64,000 nt of DNA from contig JANUWF010002362.1 of NCBI GenBank assembly GCA_026120185.1, forward strand, positions 496,001 to 560,000, given 5' to 3'. Below the pieces are notes generated by a model. It searched no databases, was not told the origin of the DNA, and worked only from the letters and a program-made list of their open reading frames with translations. Positions 22,553-32,790 of the stretch are shown piece by piece (the stretch's first letter is position 1; the number at the start of each line of letters is the position of its first letter). This stretch comes from Voacanga thouarsii (lineage: Eukaryota > Streptophyta > Magnoliopsida > Gentianales > Apocynaceae). The position numbers and the translations under genes are program-made.

Positions 22553-22966
22553 ATGTATGGTTTGAAAAGCAAAACGTCACCCTTTATTTTTAACCTTATT
22601 TATTGCTTGCCACTAGTTTTTCTTATGCAATGAATTGTTTTACCTGAAACACTCAAAGCACACACGGGCTTATTAAGATTTTTATCTCATCATCTTTTAT
22701 GCTATGTTTTCAAGTCGATCTTGCTGTGGAGATGAGTAGCTAGATTTGTTGCCTGCTTTGAAGACTCTATGTTATTTTATGTGTTGTTTTGAGAGATGAT
22801 AGTAAACAATTTATTTTGGATTTTTTCCTGAATTTTTGGGTTGTAATAAGTTCAATTTTAAAGTATTGTTTTATTTTCGTTTGTGTGATCTAGTTATAAA
22901 GACCCCTTGTCCTTTGGATGAGGCGACATCCCCGGTCCTGTTGGACCTAGGTAGTGGGGTGTTACA

Positions 22967-23137
22967 AAAAATACCTTTTCCCACAAATTAAGAACCCTAA
23001 AAGAACTAACTTTTAGAACTTCAAATTTAGTAGATAAAGGTCTACCATAATAATACTTTAGAACCCTTGACTTAGCAAGAAATCAAAAATTGAAAAGATA
23101 GGGAATTGTGGGCATTCAAACAAAAAACAACTAGAAC
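22967..23137 (-). repeat. G2 LTR, second part (probable)
   Basis: A-rich sequence directly after the T2 solo LTR. By position it continues the G2 5' LTR that was cut at 17099. It has no coding potential of its own. The assignment rests on the T2 insertion model and could be tested with an intact G2 copy. Confidence 0.4.
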
Positions 23138-24799
23138 CCTAGATGGCATAAAGGAGAGATGTGGATCGTATTTTGATAAGTTATTCAACGGGAGTCAAGT
23201 CCAAGTTCCGGGTGTAGGTAGCCTGGCGATTTTGAACGAAGAGGTTAACCGTGTGTGGATTCGTTGTATTCAGAAGCATGAAGTCCGAGATGCCCTTAAA
23301 AGGATGAGATCAAAAAAAGCTGTAGGACCAGATGGTATACTGATCGAGGTTTGGAAGTGTTTAGGAGACATAGGTATTACGTGGTTGACAAGTTTGTTCA
23401 ACAAAATATATAAAGTTAATAAAATGCCTATAGAGTGGAGGAAGAGTATACTGATTCCTCTATACAAGAATAAAGAAGATGTTCAAGATTGTGCTAATTA
23501 CCGTGGGATTAAACTCATGAGTCAAATTATGAAGCTTTAGGAAAAAGTGATTGAACAAAGGTTACGAGGCATTATACAAATTTCCGATAATCAGTTTGGT
23601 TTTATGTCGGGGCGTTCCACTACAGAGGCAATACATTTATTACAATAGCTGATTGAATATTATAGGGAAAGAATGAAAGATTTACATATGGTATTTATTG
23701 ATCTGGAGAAAGCTTATGTCAAGGTGCCTAGAGAAGTAGTTTGGTAGGTGCTAACCAAGAAAAGTGTATCAATAAAGTATATTACTCTCATTAAAGATAT
23801 GTATGAGGAAGCTTGTACAAGTGTAAGGACTTGCGCTGGTGTAATTGCAGAGTTCCCTATTACTATCGGGGTGCATCAAGGATCAGCACTTAGCTCTTTC
23901 CTCTTTGTAGCCATTATGGATGAGTTGACCTGCAATATACAGAAGATGGTGCCATGGTGTATGTTGTTTGCGGATGATATTGGGTTGATTGATGAGACTA
24001 GAGTCGGTATAAATGCTGAATTGGAGTTATGGCGGCAGACATTAGAATCCAAGGGCTTCAGAATTAGTAGGAGTAAAACAGAGTATATGGAAATTTAGTG
24101 GTAGCAGAAACATAGCCCAGAGTGTAACTTTGGAAGGTAAAGATATACCATTAGCTGATTGTTTTTGATATCTAAGATCTATTATTCAGAAAGACGGAGA
24201 GCTCGATAGCGATGTTGTACACCGAGTTAAGGTGAGTTGGTTGAAATGGAGGAGTGTGACGGGTATTCTCTGTGATCGTAATGTACCATTGAATCTAAAG
24301 AGAAATTTTTACAAGGCAGCCGTAAGACCTGCTTTGTTATATGGTATGGAATGTTGGACAGCTAAAATGTATCATATTCAAAGAATGAAAGTAGCTGAGA
24401 TGCGTATGTTACGGTGGATGTGTGGATATATTAAAAAGGATAGAGTTAGAAATGAGATCATTAGGAAAAAGGTTGGCGTAGTATCTATTGAGGAAAAGAT
24501 GAGAGAAAATCGTCTGCGTTGGTTTGGACATGTTCAGAGAAGACCAAGGGATGCTCCTGTTAGGACGATGGAGAGAGTGAGGCAGGGTAGGTTAGACAGA
24601 GGTAGAGGTAAGCCTAAAACGACATGGATAGAGGTGATTAGGAGAGACATGTCTTTGTTAGATTTGGATGCGAGTATGACGTTCGATCGAAGGAAGTGAC
24701 GAGAGAGGATTCATGTGGATGACCATACGTTGCCGAACGTTAGTTCATGTAGCCAATCCCAAGTTACTTAGGATTAAGGCTTAGTTTGTTGTTATTGTA
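23138..24799 (+). mobile_element. RTE-type LINE copy 2, 5'-truncated
   Basis: A second RTE copy in the same orientation, very similar to copy 1 throughout. It begins about 45 bp further upstream in the element (around 23138-23145) and ends aggattaaggcttagtttgttgttattg at about 24799, a degenerate (TTG)n tail. I could not identify a target duplication. It probably interrupts the G2 LTR. Confidence 0.88.
23143..24699 (+). pseudogene. RTE reverse transcriptase pseudogene (copy 2)
   Basis: One frame runs from 23106 to 24098 with in-frame stops at 23538, 23646 and 23745. It carries KAVGPDGILIEVWK, then (past two stops) QFGFMSGRSTTEAIHL, then [13 protein letters not shown] and [12 protein letters not shown] 5-bp deletion relative to copy 1 near 24091 shifts the frame, and the C-terminal part is open at 24232-24699 ([17 protein letters not shown]). 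The three stops match TGG, CAG and TGG in copy 1. The first 13 codons from 23106 are host sequence, not LINE. Non-functional. Confidence 0.9.
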
Positions 24800-25273
24800 A
24801 ATAATTTTGTTTGGCTACCTTTTCTAATGAAAACGAAGAGATTTCTCTATTATCCATTTTGTGTCTATGATCTTGTTTGAATTATGCTTTTAAAATCACT
24901 GGTATAACAATTAACGGTTAGTTTAGCAGCTATTGTGATTATATATGTGTGTGTAAGAGTGTTCTATGGGAATAATCAGATGATAGGTATGACATTTGCA
25001 TGTTCAATTGCTAATAGTCATGTGTGATCCTCAGTGGTGAAGCTTATGAAGTTATTTATAAGTAGCCAAATTTCAAAAGGAGAGATGCACAATAAAAGCA
25101 CTTTAATGGACATGTTTCTTGTTGTCATTAATTAGCAGTAAGAGCATTGTTTTGTTTCTCTCTCTGTGTGAGAATGGCAATTAAGTTTGTCATGTGGTGT
25201 GTCTGTTCCTTCATTGATTTATGATCTCCTCTTTCTTTCTTGATTGATAGTTCAGCTAGTGGAGGGAGTAGCT
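24800..25273. other. Upstream region of the host gene
   Basis: No transposon similarity recognised. A T-rich stretch at 25216-25250 ending gattgatag or ttcag looks like a 3' splice acceptor 20-30 bp before the ATG at 25274. It suggests a 5'-UTR intron with the first exon further left. I cannot place the promoter. Confidence 0.35.
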
Positions 25274-26117
25274 ATGGGAACACAGGAGGCTTCGAAGAAA
25301 GCATCACGACCTCAGCTTGTAAAGTTTGGGAAGGCATTCAAACTGGTAACTCTTTTTCAAGCTCACATACTGTTGCTATCTGTTGGAAATTGAGTACTAC
25401 TGCAGCGATGCGTCTTTAGTGAAACTCTAGCATGAGTTCCTAACTTGGAGCTTCTTTGCATCCCCACCTTGAATTGGTGGAATACCTTAAACTAATTATA
25501 CCTGGATGAAACACTTTCTGAACCTCAAAAATTCTGAAGTTAGTAGTCAGTAAACTTCAATGTTTCCTTATCAATTCTTCTGTTCTTTGCTGTGCAATTT
25601 TTGTGTTCTTTATGTCCTAGAAAAAAGCACAAGCTGATTTCATCATTACAATCAACTCTTGTATTTGTTGATGAAGTTTAAGAAGCTATCTTGGAAGTAA
25701 TGTATTGTTTGTATGCAGGCTGAGCAATGGGTTGATAATATGAGTAAATTGGAGGAGGATGATAAATCAACTAAAGTAAAATTAGAGGGTCGACCTCCTA
25801 GGTCAGTAGATTAAGCGCTACCTTTATTGAGACTTAATCAGAACACTTGTGAAGTCATTGGGATCTTTGCAGGCTTGGAATTGGTGCTGCAGTTCCACGT
25901 GAAGCCAAAGTTGTCCGCTCAAATGACCCAGTAGAAAGAAAATTCCGGGCAAAATTGGATGTTGATAAAAGGAAAGTTGTCAAGAATGCTGAAGAATCTG
26001 CAATATCTGCGAAAGATGGAGCTCTTTTACCACAGTGATGATGAAGAAGCAGAAAGCAGAACCCAAGCATTTACAAAAAGGAGACCTGCAATGACCTCTA
26101 AACTGAAGCAGAAATAA
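25274..26117 (+). CDS. Small spliced host gene, frameshifted near its 3' end (DUF3245-like)
   Basis: Three coding exons with GT-AG introns: 25274-25345 (24 codons, MGTQEASKKASRPQLVKFGK), 25720-ish exon at 25719-25801 (AEQWVDNMSKLEEDD...EGRPPR) and exon 3 from 25873 (LGIGAAVPREAKVVRSND...RKFRAKLD). Introns are 25346-25718 and 25802-25872. Splicing keeps the frame. The product is small, basic and without membrane segments; the layout (aromatic/Lys start, PPRLGIGA motif, basic C-part) resembles plant DUF3245-type proteins of unknown function, a call from memory and moderate. The exon 3 frame stops at 26036-26038 (106 residues). The next frame, from about 26016, stays open to 26117 with an acidic then basic tail (SDDEEAESRTQAFTKRRP) that looks like the true C-terminus. 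So there is either a small indel near 26015-26020 or a sequencing error. Confidence 0.75.
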
Positions 26118-26170
26118 ACTTTGTTATCTAGTATATATAGGGATTTGCTAACATTATACCCACTTTGTTG
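26118..26170 (+). other. 3' flank of the host gene
   Basis: Short AT-rich sequence after the alternative stop codon, running into a long inverted repeat. No clear polyadenylation signal can be singled out; transcripts may end inside the inverted-repeat element. Confidence 0.3.
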
Positions 26171-27100
26171 GACAAAAAAAAATCAAAAGACATAATTTTA
26201 TCACCTCACTGATGGATAATTTTGTAATAAATTATAGAGATCAATCAAAAATTTTTTTTTAAATAATTTTTTTTCTTTATCGAATTTTTTTCTTCTCACT
26301 CTTAGTTACAATGCAAATGTTAGTAAATTTTAAATTATCGAATCAAATTTTAATAAATTAATATTAATATACTAAATATTAATTTCCTAAGCAATTGAAC
26401 TGGCAAGCAATCAAACAATACATATGATTGTATATTAAATCAATTGTAGAAAGATATATAATGTGTAACTAGGAGGACAGCCAAAATAAGTTTGATGTGT
26501 AGAATCGGCTATTTGGCTTCTTCTTTGGCTGCAAAATTTCTTTGGTGAATGAGTTTGTCATTGCTTTAGATTGTTTTACCAGCCTTACAATGAACCAAAT
26601 GATGTATTTATGGATTCTTGGGCTTTTCCTACATTACAAATAACCCCTGAAAGAATGAGCACTGGGTGAAGAGTGCCACTACTTACTAGGGCTTCAAAAT
26701 TTCAACTGTTTTGTTTTTGAAATTTGGCTTCTCAATTTCTTTTCTTTCTGCCGGAACAAGATAAACTTTTATTAAGGAATAAAATTGCAGTGATTGGCAT
26801 AAAAAAAAGTATTGAATTTGCAGTGGAAACTCTGAGAATAAGAAGTGAAAGGGAAGAAAGGATTAATATTAATATTTTTTTTGAAAGAAGATTAATATTA
26901 ATTTATTAAATATTAATTTGATAATTTAAGATTTACTAATATAGGTAGGAATGAATTAGATAAGTAAAGAAAATTATTTTAAAGAAATTTTGATTGAACT
27001 TTATAATTTATTACTTAATATTGATAATTTTACAAAATTATCCTTCAATTTAGTGAGGTGATAAAATTATGACTTCGAATCTTTTGTGACATCTTTGTAA
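26171..27100. mobile_element. DNA transposon or MITE with long terminal inverted repeats
   Basis: Positions 26171-26395 are repeated in inverted form at about 26870-27100. Landmarks are cataattttatcacctcact (26191-26210) against agtgaggtgataaaattatg (27052-27071), followed inward by matching attttgta, aataaattata and ttaataaattaatattaat blocks. The arms are about 220 bp and diverged by small indels. The centre (26400-26870) has no convincing ORF; the 61-codon frame at 26724 is weak. Long arms without a transposase suggest a non-autonomous, Mutator-like or foldback element. Exact ends and target duplication are not resolved. Confidence 0.7.
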
Positions 27101-27209
27101 CATCTTCTATAATATTTCTATTATAATTTTTTTAAATATATTTAAAACATGATTAAATATGTATATAAATTATCATATATAGATATTTAGACGATTATTA
27201 TGTGTGTGG

Positions 27210-27257
<48 letters not shown>

Positions 27258-27728
27258 CTTCTATTCGGTAAAAAGTGTATATTTTATGTCTAATCATGGT
27301 TTTCAGATTCACCCACCTAATTTGGTTGAGGGATGTGACTTTTATAATTTTACCCACACCATTGAGAAGGTTAACTTCTGTGCTGAAAGTTGCAGAAAAT
27401 ATTTCTATAAATCTTAGCTCATATTTCAGCTAACCTTTAAAAATTTTCGGATTTCGAGGTATATGTGTGCGCTTCAATGTGGTTGATAATAAGGGATTAT
27501 CCTTTGAGCCTCGGGTTTTTTTTTTTTTTTTTACAATAAATATATGTGAAGATGTTCGGTCACTGAACACAAGATGAATAACCATTTGATTTGCAAGACC
27601 TAGTGCGCACCGATGAACAAGATACTAACCAGCCATTATTTCTTCCTCTTTCCCTAACCATTCATCTGCACGTACTCGTACCTTGGTGCGCTAAAACTCA
27701 GCCGGATAAAAAGAATTTTCATTGTTCT
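27101..27728. other. AT-rich spacer with (TA)n microsatellite
   Basis: 27215-27256 is a 42-bp (TA)n run and 27518-27533 a T-run. No reading frame or transposon similarity recognised in the rest. It separates the inverted-repeat element from the second MITE. Confidence 0.5.
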
Positions 27729-28000
27729 TCAAAAGTCTGTCTCATAATATAAGTCATTTGATTTAATTTCACACATATTAAGATTTCTAAAAATAAAACG
27801 ACTTTATATTTTTTTCTTCCAAAAACACCCTTATTTAAATGTCTTGGAAACAAGATAAGAGATTAGAGAGAAAGAGAGGGAAAGAGAATAATAAATAAAG
27901 ATAAAAATATAAATATAAAAATAACTTTAAAACTTTCTTGATTTATAATTTGAGACAGCAAAATTAGTCTCTAGCGATTTATATTATGCGACGGAGGGAG
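27729..28000. mobile_element. Second Stowaway-like MITE, left end eroded
   Basis: The right end is acggagggag followed by TA (28001-28002); read inward it is CTCCCTCCGTCGCATAATAT. The left end contains the matching ctgtctcataatataag (27737 onwards), but the outermost bases and TA are gone. About 270 bp, non-coding, AT-rich centre. Stowaway assignment follows from the CTCCCTCCGT terminus and TA. Confidence 0.75.
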
Positions 28001-28002
28001 TA

Positions 28003-30106
28003 TCTATTATTTATGCTTTTCCAAAGATGAAAATACAGGCACAAGTTGGTGGATTACACGGAAACAAGAGGAAACAAATTGATAAATCAAGCCTCAAAAT
28101 CAAAGGTGAGAGATTTCCACAGAGATAGCCAGTCTAATCTAATCCACATGACTTTATTGATGATCTTTTTCTTTTCCATAATGCTATCTTATCAGTACTC
28201 ACACCAATCACAAGCATAAGCTTGTCAAAAGAAGGAAGAAAAAACAAGAAAAGATTAAATATTAAAAAAAAAAAAGCACACACACATAGATACAACACAC
28301 TCGAGAGACACTAAATGCTACATGTTCTGTATTAAAAGGATCCCTGTCTCTACTTGGTTAGGTCCCCCAGAAGACCAGTACTTGCTGCCTTCTCAAGAAG
28401 ATCTTTCTCCACTAGAAGATTGTTTCTGATCATCTTCTCAGAAAGGATCCCTTATTCTCATAGCTTCCTCAAAGGAAAGCTCCCAAGCTAAATGTGCACC
28501 AATATGTTTTTGTATGATATAGAATGACCCAATCCTTACTTATAAAAGTTTGATAATTACAGGGCAAAAAGGATACTTGTAATAAAATCTTAGCTCAATA
28601 CATAGTTTGTTTTGGTTTTATGACCATTTTCCTTCTTGAGAGTGTAACATTTTGATGAAAAGCATAATGCTTGGAAAGAGATAATCCTGCCACCCCAACC
28701 CACCTATGCTGGTGTAAAATAAATAAATAAATAAAGCAATGACCTAACAGGTATCGATTATCATGACTCTATTAGTCTGAGGTAATAGGGAGGCAGCCAA
28801 GATGGTTTCAACCAGCATATTAAAGCGACCCCTCAAGCTCAAGCTTTACTAATATTCACCAGAGAGATTCTAGTTTTTACAATTCTTGATAGGTGCACCT
28901 GTTCAGACATTGGACTTACCATTTTAGGTATTATTATTTTGGGCTCTAATCAGGTCATAGAGTCGTTAAAAAAAAAAACTTTATTTCTCATGTTCCATAT
29001 AGCTATACAACTTCTACAAAATGTCAAAAGATTATTCAACATCATTCGTTAACCAGCCCAAATCAAATGTTCCAATTTCTTTCAAATAATTTTCTTATCT
29101 AGTATCCAGCCATCCATATAAACTAAACATTGTTACTAAGAAATGTATGACATTAACAATTTGACGCTTGAAGAGAATTTGATAGTTTCCTAGAATTCAA
29201 AAACTAAGTACAGATTAATAGATCTAAGCCGTTTCAGAATTTTGCTAAATCCATAGAAAAAGGAAAATTGATAAAACATGATTCCATTTTTGGCAAAAAA
29301 AAATTAAATGATCTATATCTTGAGAGGAAAACATAAAAACTAATGAGGAAGAAGAACAGTGCATGAAAGTATCAACTTGACTTTCCAGGATAGAAGTTCT
29401 CCACCAGCAAATCTTCATCCTAAAGAAATATATAATTATACTGTTGGGTGTAAAAAGTACTTTGTGACCCTCCTATAATAGGATGGATTGCTTAATTCAG
29501 AGAACCATAACAATTGTTTTACACATAAAAGGCCATCAAACAAAGAGTTTATGTAAAGAGAAAGCTTACTTGATGAATTTTAATCCTTCACCGTACAAAT
29601 CAATGGTACAAGAACACGTCTAGATTCAATCACGAACTTACAAAATCCACTAATTCTGCACCAATTCAATTTTGAGATGTACAATACATGTGGTGATTGT
29701 GTAACTATGTCATCTCAATCTTCCTAAAAATGATGAATCGAGGTTTGTCTCTCGTTTGCAATTAAACAATTACCCTTCACCCTACAGTGATCCGAACAAA
29801 AAATAAAAAAACCTCGTCGTAATTAGAATTGTCAAAATATGGCTTTCACTGAAGCAATATAACAAATGCTATGAATACACAATAACTATTTTCCACTGAC
29901 TTACCAATACAGGCATTAAGAACACGAACATTACAAAAATTATTATGAATTCAATACCTGAATCAATCGGTAAAGACTCATCATCCCTGATACTCAAGAA
30001 AAATGGAAAAAAAAATTAATAAGCATATACACAAGGTGAAAATGGAGCAGACATCACAGACATTCACAAGCAATAAGGCACATACACACTGCTGTGATCT
30101 GGATAG
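28003..30106. other. Unassigned low-copy-looking sequence
   Basis: No transposon domain or long open frame. On the minus strand, 28350-28451 is open for 33 codons ending LLEKAASTGLLGDLTK, which could be a last exon. The neighbouring frame ends AWELSFEEAMRIRDPF. Neither can be confirmed. A-runs lie at 28264-28275 and 28970-28978 and (AAAT)n at 28720-28735. The region may hold introns or flank of a lost gene. Confidence 0.3.
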
Positions 30107-30395
30107 GCTTACTTCCACTGGGCTTATGACCAGGCTACGTCTACTCCTTCAGTGGCCTTCAACGGCTCTCCGGTCAAATCTAATGGTTTGATTACTTGGG
30201 CCATCAACCCAAACGCAGTTGGTGTGCTGGGTGCCCAAGCTGTAATTGCGTTCAAATATTCCAATTGTGCAATGACTGTTAAGCCGTATAATATAAGCTT
30301 ATATGCAATTCAGGAGTCGAAGGTTTGGTTTGACATGAAGAAGGAGGCGTTACCAAACGTTTCCAGAAATGTCATAAGGTTGACACCATCAGACT

Positions 30396-30403
<8 letters not shown>
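30107..30403 (+). pseudogene. Fragment of a DOMON-domain gene (AIR12 / cytochrome b561-DOMON type)
   Basis: An open stretch of 98 codons to TAA at 30401. It starts after an in-frame TAG with AYFHWAYDQATSTPSVAF, then LITWAINPNAVGVLGAQAV and IAFKYSNCAMTVKPYNIS. The WAINP...G..GAQA.IAF pattern is characteristic of the DOMON domain of plant apoplastic, membrane-anchored or b561-fused redox proteins, which bind haem b outside the plasma membrane. The signal peptide, the start of the domain and everything after it are missing, and the last 35 residues look diverged. It is a truncated pseudogene or captured gene fragment; no neighbouring exon was found. Confidence 0.75.

Positions 30404-30444
<41 letters not shown>
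30404..30444. repeat. (GA)n microsatellite
   Basis: About 41 bp of GA repeats directly after the DOMON fragment. It is flanked by a 15-bp direct repeat taaggttgacaccat at 30375-30389 and 30449-30463. Confidence 0.95.
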
Positions 30445-30446
<2 letters not shown>

Positions 30447-30463
30447 CGTAAGGTTGACACCAT

Positions 30464-31309
30464 GGAGGCGGACCCCACTGGCCACCCTCGGTCCCTGAAA
30501 TTTTAAAAAATTTAATATTTATTTTAATAAAATTAAAATTTTAAAAAAAATTCTATACAATTTTATTTTTCTACCTTTTCAAAAAAAATTTAAAAAGTAT
30601 ACATTATCGTATATAAAAATATAATTTACCTCCCTCCCTTCAATTCTAATTTTCTAATTCCATCATTACAACATACTCAAAATAAGAGGGCCAAGAAACA
30701 ATTCATAGAAGAAAGAAAAGAATCGTAGAAATGCAGAGAAGAGATATAAAATAAAAAAATTATATAAAATGATTAAATTATTTAGAACAATAAAATAAAT
30801 ATTAGCCTTCTTACATAAGATGATCTAATGTTGTTAATAAATCTTATCTATATATAATTTAAGATGTGGACGTCAGATTAAAAAAATATATATATTGGAA
30901 AGAACAAAAAAAATAAAAAATTATTTAGAAATATATATAAAGACTCTTTTATCTTCTCTTTATATTTATAAAATTCATATATAACTTATATAAAATATTA
31001 TGCTTTCAACATATAGTCATACATATTTTAAAGATTATTCTTTAAAATTATATTTATTATCATATGATGATATGATACGATAAACATATATCTATTAACT
31101 ATTAATTTACATAATACAATCAATTTTTCTATTTTTTGTAGATATTATATTCTTTAATTTTTAATTTGCTACAACATAATACGTTCTCTATTTTATGTTG
31201 TCAATTTTTATAATAAGATTTAAGTATCAAATTGGAATTAACTTTTAACTTAATCATTAGGTTATAAATTCAAGCTTTAACTTTTTCATTGAAAAAAAAA
31301 TACAAACTA
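30464..31309. other. AT-rich spacer
   Basis: Very AT-rich with many A and T runs and no reading frame. The short GC-rich start (ggaggcggaccccactgg) resembles an element edge, but I could not find its partner. Nothing else recognised. Confidence 0.4.
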
Positions 31310-32790
31310 ACTCTGATTTTTTCTTAGCCCTTTTCGTATTTTAGTAAAGGACCTTTTGGTCATTTTACCCTTAAGGCAAGATTCACACTAAGACTATTTT
31401 TCCAATGTCAATGAGTTTAAAGACTCATTTTGGATTAACATCTGAATCCGATTAGGATTTACATGTCCAAATCTCAAGTGCCATAAATAAGAGTTATTTG
31501 ATTGACCTTTCTCTTCTTTTTATTAAGCTCCGTCTGAGTGTTATTTATTTAAAAATTAATATAATTAATATAGAAAAGATTCCTATACATGTTTCTAAAA
31601 TAAATAATATTTCTATTTCTACTGATTCAAATACTATAATGAAAAGAAACAGAATATCCTTCATTAGTCAATCTTGAAACTGAAATCAAATTCTATTTAA
31701 AACTAGAAACATATAAAATATCTTTTAAAACTAAAATCATATTACAATCAAATAAAAGTTCCAAGTCTCCCACTGCTTCAGCCTATACTTGCACTCTGTT
31801 ACCTGCTCTTAGTCCATGCTCTCCTTTATTGAGTCGCCTTATCTTGCTGAACCCTTGCAAGGAGTTACAAATATGGTTAGTGGCTTCAGAATTTACAATC
31901 CAAGTGGATAATGACCCAACATCAATATAAACTCTAAGTATAGAGTAATACTGGAAGAAGACTTAGCCAAGAATTCCAGACAATCTTTCTTGAAGTGTTC
32001 TTTCATGCCACATTTGAAGCACTTACCCTTAAGCTTGTCACTGGGCTTGGACGAACAGGGCTTGGATCCTTTGGGCTGGGTCCCTACATTGTTTTGGGCC
32101 TTCTTCTTTTTAAACTTCTTGGGCTTAGGCCTAATTCTAGAAGATGAACCAAAACGAGTAACCAAAATATTTGACTCAGGCTTCATAATTTTCTCAGCAA
32201 CCTGGAGTTTTTTCATCAACTCAGTCAAAGATATATTCAACTTGTTCATGTTATAGTTTAACTTGAACTGAGAATATGAATTTGGCAAAGTCTCAAGAAC
32301 CATGCCAATTAGGCTCTCAATATCGATTGTTGCCCTTAGGGCCTCGGCCTCCTAGAAGTGAGCAATCATGAGCATAGGTTCGTGAATCGATGCCTCTTCA
32401 GTCATTCTAGTGTTCATGATTGCTCCAAGAGCTTCCTGTCTTACGAGCTGGCTCTTGTCACCAAACATGGTATATAACGATACATTGATGTCATATGCAA
32501 TAGGTATGTTTTTGTGCTTAGACTAGAGAACATAGGACATGGTAGCTAACATATAGGATCGAGCTATTTCATCAACTTTCCTCCATGCCTTCTCAGCCTT
32601 ATGATCCTGGGACATAGAATCTTCCTCAATTTCAGGACATAGGTCGGTCAGAACATAGTTGTACTCTTTCGCAGTGAGTACTATGTCCAGATTTCATTTT
32701 CAGTCCACAAAGTTAGGTCCAGTTAACTTATTCTCCTTGAGAATAATGGACAAAGGACTGAAGCCAAACATTTCTGTTGATTGAAAAAAA
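31310..32790 (-). pseudogene. C1 gag, protease and pre-integrase remnant
   Basis: Gag: a decayed N-terminal part at 32310-32790 (WRKVDEIARSYMLATMSYVL), then an open frame at 31893-32303 with LPNSYSQFKLNYNMNKLNIS, a basic region and the zinc knuckle CFKCGMKEHFKKDC (CX2CX4HX4C). To its left a protease-like WIVNSEATN (catalytic Asp replaced by Asn-Ser), then reading-frame pieces matching the GAG-pre-integrase domain (ENLISVSRLTNEGY-like and WHLRLGHVNPNRIQ-like stretches) to about 31320. Several stops and frameshifts. Gag packages RNA, the protease matures it and the HHCC region belongs to integrase. All are inactive here. Confidence 0.75.

Larger units (their letters stand above)
17100..22966 (+). 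mobile_element. T2: solo LTR of the T family, plus strand, containing a LINE
   Basis: Starts TGTGAAACCCCACCTAAAGC and ends GGTAGTGGGGTGTTACA, the complete T-family LTR in plus orientation. It matches the reverse complement of the T1 and T3 LTRs along its length, for example 20640-20930 with 10500-10760. Without the RTE insertion it is 4240 bp. No internal gag or pol is present, so it is a solo LTR left by recombination. Flanks are gaaaa (17095-17099) and aaaaa (22967-22971), a near but imperfect duplication. Short frames at 17810-18821 are inside the LTR and not supported as genes. Confidence 0.85.
12151..23140 (-). mobile_element. G2: Ty3/gypsy chromovirus-like element, truncated and interrupted
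   Basis: Minus-strand element. Primer-binding site at 16951-16970, gag from 16140, then protease region, RT and RNase H, ending within the integrase zinc-finger start at about 12550. Its LTR begins near 16973 (plus: tgatatgagcttgag), is interrupted by the T2 solo LTR at 17100-22966 and seems to resume at 22967 until the second RTE LINE at about 23138. Integrase and the 3' LTR are missing. The pol type (IDFIMGAIIPNRLAY, MMPFGLSNAPSTFMRLM) differs clearly from T1/T3. The exact chromovirus clade is undecided. Confidence 0.75.

Noticed and set aside
28350..28451. Minus-strand 33-codon open stretch ending LLGDLTK
   Set aside because: Might be a terminal exon, but too short and without an identifiable partner exon.
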